From Strongylocentrotus droebachiensis (taxonomy: Eukaryota > Echinodermata > Echinoidea > Camarodonta > Strongylocentrotidae), in the NCBI GenBank assembly GCA_035222895.1, contig JAVYIG010007465.1, positions 1 through 64,000 of the forward strand: DNA of 64,000 bases, read 5' to 3'. Position 1 is the first letter of the stretch; each line of letters opens with the position of its first letter. The position numbers were made by a program, and so were the translations under genes. Positions 59,001 to 64,000 of the stretch are shown here, piece by piece. The notes beneath the pieces are model-generated. The model did no database searches. It worked only from the letters and a program-made list of their open reading frames with translations, and was not told the origin of the DNA.

Positions 59001-59541
59001 ATCATAGAGATTTACCAGATATTTTATATTTATTCTCCTGTGGGAATCTTTTTCTTTGTTTTTTTTAAAGTAAGTGCAGTATATGAAATACCAAAGTAGA
59101 GACCTGCTGAAGATCATAGTGATACATTTTGTATAAAGCTCTCTTACATCCATGCTTCAGTCTCTGGTACGGGTTGCAATCCTTGCAACAGCACCAATTT
59201 CCTTCAGCAAAAAATGATATATATCTGCCACACTCGATAAGAATGTAGTGAACAGGTATTTTGTAGGATTTTTTCCTTACACGCACTGAGTGCTACAGCT
59301 GCCAGAGCTAAATCAGGGGTAATGCATAGGGGAAATGCATAGAGATATTGTACCATACCGTGGTATGCGCTATACAAGAATGGACAATTGTTAAAATATA
59401 GACTTTTTGACTCTTCAATTGTTTAATGCACATAGGTTTAATACAGGAGCCACTCAGTTCCAGGTCTCAATGGGTTAACATGACAAAGAAGGGCAATACT
59501 TACCCAGGTACCTGCTGAACCTCATCATCAGAATTGGCCAT
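40333..59541 (-). CDS. MRE11: MRE11 double-strand break repair nuclease, 18 coding exons
   Basis: Exons (minus strand, 5' to 3'): 59541-59504, 58777-58633, 57026-56866, 56106-56022, 55305-55164, 54497-54383, 53609-53424, 52760-52595, 50520-50440, 49663-49537, 48604-48501, 46553-46386, 45449-45384, 44464-44290, 42738-42602, 42206-42142, 41573-41537, 40407-40333. All borders are GT-AG and the phases agree, giving 690 residues (human about 708). MRE11 is the nuclease of the MRN complex with RAD50 and NBS1 and resects DNA ends in the nucleus. Phosphodiesterase motifs are present: DCH (exon 2), GGDLFHEN (exon 3), GNHDDP (exon 4), VIHQN (exon 6), WGHEHE (exon 7). A capping domain, a Gly-Arg-rich GAR region (exons 14-15), an acidic DDDED patch and a basic end (KRSRRF) follow. 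No stops or missing catalytic residues: an intact gene. Confidence 0.97.
40430..40595 (+). repeat. Dispersed repeat, partner of 56663-56835
   Basis: Shares ACCTCCCTGCAAGGTCA-like, ATCATGGGG-ACCAA and TTAGGCATTGTTT-x-TATATAGAGGG with 56663-56835 in the same orientation. It directly precedes a SINE. Confidence 0.75.
40596..40900 (+). repeat. tRNA-derived SINE in MRE11 intron 17
   Basis: Box A-like TTGGTCTAGTGGATACCTC and box B GGTTCAAGTCC are followed by the shared body (TTTGGCAAGACATTAATCTA, CCACTCCCCAGGTG) and a (TTA)n tail at 40879-40900. Confidence 0.85.
41537..41573 (-). CDS. MRE11: MRE11 coding exon 17 (microexon, 37 nt)
   Basis: Completes a Thr codon and encodes [12 protein letters not shown]. 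Acceptor TTTAG/GAAG, donor GAT/GTAAGT. Confidence 0.82.
41693..41838. mobile_element. Short MITE with GGCCCTTTTTCATCAAACTTG ends
   Basis: Left GGCCCTTTTTCATCAAACTT and right AAGTTTTATGAAACAGGGCC are imperfect inverted repeats; interior AT-rich. Confidence 0.7.
41869..42015. mobile_element. Short MITE, same family style
   Basis: Left GGGGCCCGTTCACAAAGGTT and right AAGTTTTGTGAAACACCCCC, with TCAGTGACAAAT / ATTTGTCACTGA inside. It lies 31 bp from the previous MITE in MRE11 intron 16. Confidence 0.75.
42142..42206 (-). CDS. MRE11: MRE11 coding exon 16: acidic patch
   Basis: [21 protein letters not shown]. The GAT run in the exon borders an intron full of CAT/ATC triplets. Confidence 0.82.
42300..42600. 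repeat. CAT/ATC triplet-rich intron
   Basis: Interrupted CAT and ATC repeats across most of MRE11 intron 15, next to the GAT-rich exon 16. Confidence 0.7.
42602..42738 (-). CDS. MRE11: MRE11 coding exon 15: second half of GAR
   Basis: [20 protein letters not shown], then [16 protein letters not shown]. The GA/AGA codon is completed from exon 14. Confidence 0.88.
43308..43850. repeat. 28 bp minisatellite, about 19 copies
   Basis: The unit CTTATTTCTTTACCCC followed by CTTCTAACTTCC repeats with very few differences (one extra C near 43409, a T near 43672), so it is recent. It lies in MRE11 intron 14, preceded by CT-rich DNA at 43100-43300. Confidence 0.97.
44290..44464 (-). CDS. MRE11: MRE11 coding exon 14: acidic + GAR region
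   Basis: [20 protein letters not shown], then [12 protein letters not shown] and the first [12 protein letters not shown] half of the GAR motif, the arginine-methylated segment of animal MRE11. Confidence 0.88.
44542..44676. mobile_element. 135 bp hairpin MITE
   Basis: Arms of about 60 bp (GGGGCCCATTCCTCAAAACC / GGTTTCGAGGAACAGGCCCC, ATCATAAGTCTAACTTCTTG) pair with few mismatches around a short loop. Confidence 0.85.
45384..45449 (-). CDS. MRE11: MRE11 coding exon 13
   Basis: 22 codons, [23 protein letters not shown] near-perfect hairpin (45468-45542) lies 17 bp upstream of its acceptor. Confidence 0.85.
45468..45542. repeat. 75 bp near-perfect hairpin beside exon 13
   Basis: GTAACAGAGTTAAACACAAA and its complement TTTGTGTTTAACTCTGTTAC flank GGTAGATATCCATCTACC. 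Part of one arm (AACACAAAGGTAGAT) is also repeated directly at 45459. Confidence 0.9.
46386..46553 (-). CDS. MRE11: MRE11 coding exon 12
   Basis: [20 protein letters not shown], then [16 protein letters not shown]: charged helices that contact the RAD50 coiled-coil base in the family. 56 codons. Confidence 0.92.
46731..47690 (-). pseudogene. 3' part of a non-LTR retrotransposon ORF2 in MRE11 intron 11
   Basis: The minus-strand frame at 47408-46731 (225 codons) reads [43 protein letters not shown] and [19 protein letters not shown]. This is the post-RT C-terminal region common to many invertebrate LINEs. RT and endonuclease are missing (5' truncated). Upstream to about 47690 is related non-coding LINE sequence with ATCCGGCGTAAA. 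The frame is still open, so insertion or loss of activity was fairly recent. Confidence 0.8.
48260..48484 (-). repeat. SINE fragment in MRE11 intron 11
   Basis: On the minus strand it has CCACACTCCACC-like, GGTACC and GCTAGAGCGCC-type words of the SINE body (plus strand TGGCGCTCTAGCATTTCA-like) and (AAT)n at its 3' end. Confidence 0.7.
48501..48604 (-). CDS. MRE11: MRE11 coding exon 11
   Basis: [20 protein letters not shown], then [14 protein letters not shown]. The segment leads to the RAD50-binding helices. Confidence 0.9.
49000..49195 (-). repeat. Dispersed repeat, partner of 39270-39450
   Basis: Reverse complement contains TTTAAAGATAAAGTTGAGTT and GTAAAGTTACAAGCACTGTA as in 39270-39450. 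Confidence 0.75.
49265..49498. repeat. GAT-triplet repeat
   Basis: Interrupted GATGAT(A/G) triplets. The plus frame gives Asp/Glu/Asn runs and is not a gene. It lies in MRE11 intron 10. Confidence 0.8.
49537..49663 (-). CDS. MRE11: MRE11 coding exon 10
   Basis: [20 protein letters not shown] then [16 protein letters not shown]: the conserved NxxRFGQxFVGxVAN block of the capping domain. Confidence 0.95.
50075..50415 (+). repeat. tRNA-derived SINE in MRE11 intron 9
   Basis: Box B-like GGGTTCGATCC, then TTTGGCAAGGCATTAATCTA, GGACCTGGTAGGAT, CTTAGAGACAGTTT, GCGCTATATAAATCC and (ATT)n. Confidence 0.8.
50440..50520 (-). CDS. MRE11: MRE11 coding exon 9
   Basis: 27 codons, [15 protein letters not shown] ... 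LPLIRLR; both phases 0. Confidence 0.93.
50572..50890 (+). pseudogene. LINE ORF2 C-terminal fragment in MRE11 intron 8
   Basis: Plus-strand frame with [13 protein letters not shown], then [20 protein letters not shown]: the 'RWFGHV ... GRPxxRW-x-D-x-VK-x-D' ending of LINE ORF2. Stop at 50821. Confidence 0.65.
51000..51400. repeat. CATTTGGTCTAAT degenerate tandem repeat
   Basis: About 25 copies of a 14-20 bp motif around ATTTGGTCTAAT; a ~65 bp block (TCTCAAATTAGTCAACTACC ...) is duplicated at 51225-51340. It is bordered on both sides by 'CAAACAG' and 'AATTGGGTAGACC'-type sequence in inverted form (51008, 51436), so it may be part of a foldback unit. Confidence 0.8.
51643..52308 (+). mobile_element. 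One-armed relative of the 31915-32790 foldback element
   Basis: Starts CAGTGCGTCCCAAAAAAGAC and follows the left arm of 31915-32790 through TTTCGTTGACAATC at 52291-52304. The second arm is missing and a SINE (51837-52113) splits it. Confidence 0.85.
51837..52113 (+). repeat. tRNA-derived SINE nested in the foldback relative
   Basis: Best-preserved copy here: box A TGGTCGAGTGGTTACG, box B GGTTCAAGTCCC, body CAATGTCCTTTGGCAAGACA, CCACACTCAACCCAGGTGAT, tail GCGCTATATAAAAGAG and (TTA)n. Confidence 0.9.
52595..52760 (-). CDS. MRE11: MRE11 coding exon 8: capping domain start
   Basis: [20 protein letters not shown], then [20 protein letters not shown]. The acceptor CCTAG/G is chosen over a nearby TGTAG because HVGLL is conserved. 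Confidence 0.93.
52855..53070. repeat. GA-rich microsatellite
   Basis: (GA)n and (GAGT)n runs in MRE11 intron 7. Confidence 0.85.
53424..53609 (-). CDS. MRE11: MRE11 coding exon 7: motif V
   Basis: [20 protein letters not shown], then [13 protein letters not shown] with the GHEH metal ligands, ending [18 protein letters not shown]. Confidence 0.95.
53723..53984 (-). pseudogene. LINE ORF2 C-terminus with Cys-His knuckle, MRE11 intron 6
   Basis: Open minus-strand frame of about 87 codons ending at TAG (complement of 53723-53725). It has [17 protein letters not shown], then [17 protein letters not shown] (a C-x-C...H...C knuckle) and DHWTGLV. This is the usual C-terminal ending of jockey/CR1-like ORF2 proteins. 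There are no stops within the fragment. Confidence 0.75.
54010..54190 (-). repeat. SINE fragment, MRE11 intron 6
   Basis: Contains TTGTATAGCGCTC, ATGGCGCTCTAGCATTTCAA, CCAGGTACCCATTTAC and CCCAGGTCGAGTGC: the SINE body in reverse. It directly follows the LINE fragment. Confidence 0.8.
54383..54497 (-). CDS. MRE11: MRE11 coding exon 6
   Basis: [20 protein letters not shown], then [11 protein letters not shown]. The VIHQN histidine binds metal. Confidence 0.95.
54534..54620. repeat. GAT/GGT triplet repeat
   Basis: Short interrupted triplet run in MRE11 intron 5. Confidence 0.75.
54674..54850 (+). repeat. tRNA-like SINE of a second family
   Basis: GTTGGCTCAGTCAGTAGAGC (box A), GCCTCACAAC (anticodon-loop position CAC, valine-like) and GGTTCGAACCCC (box B). 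The acceptor and anticodon stems have mismatches, and a non-tRNA body (AAAAGACGTTAAAAGACGGG ...) follows, so it is a SINE rather than a working tRNA gene. Confidence 0.75.
54980..55134. mobile_element. 155 bp MITE
   Basis: Left GGCCTGTCTTATAAAGAA and right CTTTGTAAGACAGGGC are imperfect inverted repeats; the interior repeats ATCGCAA / TTGCGAT. It ends 30 bp from exon 5. Confidence 0.75.
55164..55305 (-). CDS. MRE11: MRE11 coding exon 5
   Basis: [20 protein letters not shown] through TTKLATFGL. Part of the dimer/nuclease core. The AAG/CTG acceptor lacks a strong pyrimidine run but the phase and homology fix it. Confidence 0.9.
56022..56106 (-). CDS. MRE11: MRE11 coding exon 4: motif III
   Basis: Encodes [13 protein letters not shown], then [18 protein letters not shown] is the nuclease signature with the transition-state histidine. 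Confidence 0.95.
56232..56420. repeat. ~23 bp AT-rich minisatellite
   Basis: About eight copies of TATCTTTTATATTTTTGGAAAAG with small changes, in MRE11 intron 3. Confidence 0.9.
56663..56835 (+). repeat. Dispersed repeat, partner of 40430-40595
   Basis: Same unit as 40430-40595, here without the SINE that follows it there. Confidence 0.75.
56866..57026 (-). CDS. MRE11: MRE11 coding exon 3: motif II
   Basis: [20 protein letters not shown] with the catalytic GGD and following FHEN, ending [10 protein letters not shown]. Confidence 0.95.
57539..58291. mobile_element. 753 bp near-perfect palindrome (MULE-like foldback) with 9 bp target duplication
   Basis: Both ends read TAACTCCGGGAAGCTCCAAC inward, and the nine bases TGCACATGG occur immediately outside on both sides (57530-57538, 58292-58300). 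The arms (~370 bp each) are almost identical around a ~17 bp loop near 57916. A 9 bp duplication is typical of Mutator-like elements. There is no transposase. Mirror-image 119-codon frames on the two strands are a consequence of the palindrome. It lies in MRE11 intron 2. Confidence 0.95.
58321..58609. mobile_element. 289 bp inverted-repeat element
   Basis: Arms of ~65 bp, starting GGTATTCTCGAAAGCG and ending GCGTTCAAGAATACC, share ACTTTAGT-x-CATGGTTTAAT and CACCGACTAAGTATG. No clear target duplication. It starts only 20 bp from the previous element's duplication. Confidence 0.85.
58633..58777 (-). CDS. MRE11: MRE11 coding exon 2: motif I
   Basis: Carries [15 protein letters not shown] with the metal-binding Asp and His of phosphoesterase motif I, then [16 protein letters not shown]. 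Acceptor TTAG/GAAC, donor AAG/GTACTA. Confidence 0.95.
59165..59400 (+). repeat. Diverged SINE in MRE11 intron 1
   Basis: CCACACTCGATAAG, CACTGAGTGCTACAGCTGCC, GGGGTAATGC and TATGCGCTATACAAG recall the SINE body in order, with many changes. Confidence 0.55.
59504..59541 (-). CDS. MRE11: MRE11 coding exon 1
   Basis: Encodes [12 protein letters not shown] plus two bases of the next codon; donor GG/GTAAGT. The exon probably extends upstream as 5' UTR to 59560, where a GCAG acceptor-like site precedes GAGGAAG. If that site is used, a non-coding exon lies further right. Confidence 0.85.
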
Positions 59542-59560
59542 TGCAGATCCTATCTTCCTC

Positions 59561-60135
59561 CTGCAATCAAACAAAAAGTGGATCTGCTCTCAACAAAGTT
59601 TCAAAATCCATTTACATCTCATTAAGAGGTGAAACAGGAAAACAACAACAATGGTTGCTGCTTTCCAGGAGGCCACCCTTTTGTAGCTTCCAGAATGCTT
59701 TAATCTGTAGGAGCATGGTTTTTATTTCATTTACATACCAGTTCAGTTTGCACTGTTTGGTGTCATCTGCACCACCACCTGCTAGCTGTCACAACACATC
59801 CCATCCCAGTTGAATTTGGAATACTGTAGCTGCTTCAGGGACTATGTCGTCAAGGTTCAACGTTCAACTGCCCCCTCATAAAACAACCGACCAACTGAAA
59901 ACTACAGCCTTAGGGGATTAGTAGAAATATAACGTCATTACGAACTTGTAGCTCGTGCACAGTTTTTCCTTCATAATCATTTTGCCTTCGGTGTAGATTA
60001 GAAGGAATGAGATTTAGATGACGTCATGCGCAGCGAGAGTTAAAATAACGCTTGCAAGATTTTCAACATGGATGTCGATTTTGACCCATAATTTCCTGAA
60101 AATGGACCATTAAACAGATTTATCCAGTCAAGATG
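59561..60135. promoter_or_regulatory. Candidate divergent promoter of MRE11 and a plus-strand gene
   Basis: Between the MRE11 first coding exon (minus) and a possible plus-strand first exon lie a perfect CRE palindrome TGACGTCA (60019-60026), an adjoining ATGCGCAGCG like an NRF1 half site and a CGTCA half site at 59933. There is no TATA box. On the plus strand, AAGATG/GTAAGTGG at 60131-60142 looks like an exon ending in a start codon. No more of that gene is visible in the window. Confidence 0.4.
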
Positions 60136-60184
60136 GTAAGTGGAACCGATGTAGATAGCCTAGGCCTAATTTTGAAATCGGGCC

Positions 60185-60220
60185 AAAAATTTCTCAACGA
60201 CTCAGCCAGCCGCTGAAAAA

Positions 60221-60266
<46 letters not shown>

Positions 60267-60475
60267 AAGATTAAGAGACCATATTTTTTTTTTTTTTTTG
60301 GTCCCAAAATTTAAAAATTTGACCGATCAGCATTTCGTTCCGTTGGGGGAGGTAAGGTCATCTTTTTCAGGTCATCAATCAGGATTTTTTTTTATTAAAA
60401 TAAAAAATAAAAAATAAATAAAAAAACTCAAACACCCCCCCCCCCCCCTCCCCCCGCGTACGCGCCTGGTCAGGG
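60185..60475. repeat. Homopolymer-rich dispersed repeat with a 45 bp G run
   Basis: A run of 45 G (60221-60265), T runs and a C run end in GCGTACGCGCCTGG. Partner of 1-255. Confidence 0.75.
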
Positions 60476-61585
60476 TGGATTTTCCCTTAAAGTTAATGCA
60501 TCAAGATCAAGCCCGCTAAAAGTAAAACATCATTTTAACTAAACATAATAAAGTATTAACATGAAATACAGTTAGTGGGACTGGTGTAAGATTTTCTCAT
60601 TATATGCTCACTAAAAGTAATCAATTGTCATGCAAAGATAAATATTCAAAATGATTCAGCTTAACTCTTGCGTTAGTATCATGTTATCCGTAGTTTCATG
60701 CGATGACAAAAAATAAATTAGTGCGAATAAAGTTATAAACCTACCGTTGTCTGAGATAAGTTGTCTGTTTTCATGGAAGATAAACACATGTATGACACAC
60801 AGTGTTGATGGCATTGCATTGCATGCATATTGGTACGGTGTGGGGATTCCCACGAGCAAATTTCCCGCAAAGATGTGCTGCCCTCTACAACAACGCAGGG
60901 AAAAGTAATCATGTCATGATTATTTTATATCAACATAAAGTTCATTTTGTTCGTTTGTTTTATTATGTTTATACTAACATCTTTGCTCCTTCTATTCCTC
61001 CTCCCGCTCTTTTCTCCTCCTCTTCCCCCTCTATTGCCTCCCCTATTCTGCTCCTGATCATCGATCTTATGCATGTATGATTCCCCTTTTTATTGGGGTG
61101 AGTGGGGTTCAGGGGCCGGGGTCGTGTAAGGGACCACTTTGTTTGGAATGGAAACCCACGCAACCAACAAATAACGATAAAGAAAGAAAAATAAAATCTT
61201 TTCATAATGGAATCCACTCTCAGAAAGGGGGTGATTAAGAGACGTGGCATATATGTTTTTAGTGAACTGCGGGATTAATTGTTGGTCGGAGTGAAAACAC
61301 CTTTATTAATGAGGTGATCCCTAATCATTACTGAAGCTCCAGTCTTTAGAAAAGAAATAAAGTAGAGAAAGAAAAAAAATGTCACCATTCTCCTGAATCA
61401 AGAGAGTATAGTTCAATCAAAAAATAAGAGAGAAAAAGGGAAAGGGAAAGAAAAAAGGAAAAGAGTAGATAAAGGGAAGGAAAAAAAAGAGGAAGAAAAA
61501 GAGGGGGAGGGGGACCCTTGCTATATTTACAAATTTAACCCTATAAACCCGGGGCCAGGAACTAAGTTATTTTTCAGTTTTCCCC
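60476..61585. other. Intergenic DNA, no gene supported
   Basis: AT-rich then GA-rich (61380-61515). No domain in any frame. Confidence 0.45.
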
Positions 61586-62145
61586 CTCCCGCGCGAAGCG
61601 CGGAGGCTTTGACACTTCATTACATTCATATTCATATTTATTTCATTTCCAAGAGAAAGGAGACGATTTGTTGTACCGTTCCCGACTCTAACTTCTTGTT
61701 TCGCCCCTCCCACGCGAAGCACAAGAAGCTTTGACGTTTCATTTAATTATTAAAGAAAGAAGACGATTCGTTGTACCGTTTTCATTCCCCCCCCCCTCCC
61801 GCGCGAATCGCGGAAGCTTTGACGTTTCATTAAATCATTAGAGAAAGAAGACGATTCGTTGGACTGTTCTTTACTCTTATTCCTTGTCTGAATTCAGTCC
61901 CTCCAGCGCGAAGCATGGAAGTTTTGACGTTTCATTAAATTATCACTCTTATGATCTTTGTCTGAATTCATTTTCGCCCATCCCGCGCGAAGCGCGAAGC
62001 TTTCACGTTTCATTAAATCATCAGAGAAAGAAGACGATTCGTTGTAGTGTTTTTGTTTTAATTCAGTCTTCCCCCTTCCGCGCAAAGCGCGGGGGCTTTG
62101 ACGTTTCATTAAATTATTAGAGAAAGAAGACGATTCGTTGTACCG
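61586..62145. repeat. ~100 bp minisatellite with GCGCGAAGCGCG core
   Basis: Six units begin with TCCCGCGCGAAGCGCG (near 61588, 61706, 61797, 61900, 61980 and 62078) and continue with GCTTTGACGTTTCATTAAAT and GAAAGAAGACGATTCGTTGT. The core is self-complementary. A minus-strand frame of 137 codons crosses it and is not a gene. Confidence 0.85.
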
Positions 62146-62329
62146 GCTCCTAATCATTGTCTCAATTTTCAAAAATGTTTCTTTGTCCGATAAGAAATTT
62201 GCCAGCCGACCGACATAATACGTCTCATCGACCTCAAACTTCTGCAATGATGTAGTACATGAGGATCGAGCAAGAATACCGACACCGCGATCCTGACACA
62301 GCAACATAATCTATATGCGTATCTTTCGT

Positions 62330-63110
62330 GTCCCCTCGACGTAGTGACTCTACCCAACATCCCCCTCTTTATCTTAAATTCTCTCAGGCTCTTACCCCCC
62401 TCTGTCTCTACTCTATTTTACCCCCCCCCCCGTTTCTTTTGTTTCCTTTTCTTTATTCGTCTCCTTCCTCTTTTTCTTTGTCTCTTTCTTTCTTCTCTTC
62501 TCTTTCCTTTGTTTTCTTTTCTTTCCCTTTCATTTCCCCTCCCACTTTTCTCATTTTTCCAGACAGCAGCGCAATTTTACCGCCAATATCCTGACAGGTG
62601 GGAGGGGGGGGGGGGTGTCGCACCCCTCCCCCTTTAATGACGCCCTGGTTGTTATCCCATTATTCTTTTAAAAGAAATGCAATTCCTCATGCTCTCGCAC
62701 CTCTCTTATATCGTTGTTTAATTCTTTTTCATTTTGTTTTCCTTTAACTCACACAAATTCTCTCTTTCCCCCCTTTACTATTCTTCTGGTGCTTTTTTTT
62801 TTTTTTTTTTTGGGGGGGGGGGGGGCTACACGCCTGGCAAGAGGGACTCCATATCACACACACTGCAAAATTGCGTGCCCCCCCCCCCGCCACTTTGTCG
62901 GTAAAAAAAACACTTTCTTATAATATCATCCATCTTTTCTCCCCTCCGTCTTTCCCCCTTTTCTTCCTCCCCCTCCTTTATCTCCTCTCCCTCTTTTCTT
63001 CTTCTTTCTCTCTTCCCTTTTCTTTTCCCGCTTCCCCTTCCCCCCTTTTTTAAACCGGGGGGCACGTGCCCCTGAATCCGCCACCGATATAGGGAGTTCC
63101 ACGTTATGAA
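62330..63110. repeat. Pyrimidine-rich DNA with transposon-end-like G/C runs
   Basis: CT-rich blocks (62390-62570, 62935-63050) alternate with G runs (62606, 62812) and the words CACGTGCCCCTGAATCCGCC and CTACACGCCTGGCAAG, which look like ends of dispersed elements. No gene. Confidence 0.55.
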
Positions 63111-63807
63111 TAGCGAGGCTGACCCCTTCAAAAAGGTTGAACATTATCCAATCGTTGTTTCAAATTTACAATTGATTGCAAATCTTTGTGTTAAGGGACC
63201 CAGATATATATATATATATATTTTTTTTTCCTCGATAAAAACAAAGACAAGAGGTGGATACAGTGAAAGAAACAAAAATGAATAAAAAATGTTGATGTTG
63301 AAAGACACCAGTATGTTTAAGCAACTGATGTGCCATAAGTTGCATATCATTATTGTATGCGGGGGTTGACGTCTTGACGTGGCCTCCGATTCTCGCATAT
63401 GACACCGACTATCACATATATATTACCTTATAAGAAATAATACACACAGAACACATTCGTTTTTGTTTACCAAAGTGTCATTGCAATTTAATAAACAATA
63501 TTTTGTACTTAGTCATCGGCGATATCATTTACACGTGTTAAAGATGTACAATATAATTCCATACACAAAATAAGATTATCTGTGACTAAAAAATGAGAAC
63601 ATACTGTACACAAAACTTACCGAAAAAGAGAAACATACTTTTAATAAAAATATCGCATCTTACATCTGTTTTTCCTCCATAATAAAGCAAGCATTTGCTA
63701 CAAAATTTATGAAAGAAAATTAAAATATTATGGCGTGTACAAGTCAAGTGATCAAATATACGCTGCAGCTACATAATTGATTGTTATTGTTACTATGAAG
63801 AAGACAT
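63111..63807. other. Intergenic DNA, no gene supported
   Basis: AT-rich, with a TA run at 63206-63222. Confidence 0.4.
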
Positions 63808-64000
63808 TAAAGGGATAGTCCACCCCAGGATTTTCTTTAGCTGACGATATAGACCTAATAATACCATGAAGAATGATACAAGTCTCATTAAAATCCATGA
63901 TCACATAACGAAGATATATCGACTTTTTTATCGAAAATCAGCCGCCCCCCAAATGCAAATGCGTTACATGGGCATGAAACGATCGCCAAAAAATAACCGA
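63808..64000. repeat. Left part of a dispersed element cut by the window end
   Basis: TTAAAGGGATAGTCCACCCC looks like a terminal repeat of the kind often seen in echinoderm MITEs. The right end is outside the window. This is recall, not a search. Confidence 0.35.

Noticed and set aside
61894..62307. Minus-strand 137-codon repetitive protein
   Set aside because: The frame follows the ~100 bp minisatellite and has no independent support.

Overview
The window is intron-rich, repeat-rich animal nuclear DNA. I infer an echinoderm, most likely a sea urchin. The reasons are a deuterostome-like split MRE11 gene, tRNA-derived SINEs ending in ATT repeats, many foldback and inverted-repeat elements, and a histone-type 3' processing motif (CAAGAAAGA after an AGTCCT-TTTC-AGGACT stem-loop) of the sea urchin type. 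No database search was possible, so the species is an inference.

Layout. 1-8,900: no convincing gene; a G-rich minisatellite, CT/GA tracts, a hairpin-forming minisatellite and LINE/SINE scraps. 8,920-11,790: a satellite of ~135 bp monomers arranged as a four-monomer, 540 bp higher-order repeat. 12,017-17,794: a segment bounded by ~200 bp inverted repeats that holds a palindromic element, a MITE and a frameshifted relic of an invertebrate gene family with a Cys-rich C-terminus. 19,733-20,414: a Harbinger-like MITE. 20,782-23,478 (+): an intact two-exon gene for a single-Ig, mucin-stalk, single-pass receptor whose tail carries many tyrosine motifs. 24,000-30,400: intergenic repeats. 30,679-30,760: three histone-like 3' stem-loops. 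30,883-33,570 (+): a two-exon rhodopsin-like GPCR gene with a one-base frameshift in TM6; its intron is filled by foldback elements. 34,260-37,111 (+): a dead L1/Tx1-like retrotransposon with a duplicated RT segment. 37,112-40,330: repeats.

40,333-59,541 (-): a complete MRE11 gene. I could place all 18 coding exons with GT-AG borders and consistent phases (2,073 nt, 690 codons plus stop). Its introns hold most of the repeats in this half: SINEs, three LINE 3' fragments, minisatellites, several MITEs and a 753 bp near-perfect palindrome with a 9 bp target duplication. 59,560-60,140 looks like a divergent promoter with a CRE palindrome and a possible first exon of a plus-strand gene. 60,180-64,000 is low-complexity and repeat DNA.

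How the genes relate: nothing suggests a functional cluster. MRE11 is a housekeeping DNA-repair nuclease. The Ig receptor and the GPCR look like lineage-specific surface receptors. The Ig receptor, with its mixed YxxP/YxxM/YxxL tail, is the best candidate for an undescribed signalling component.
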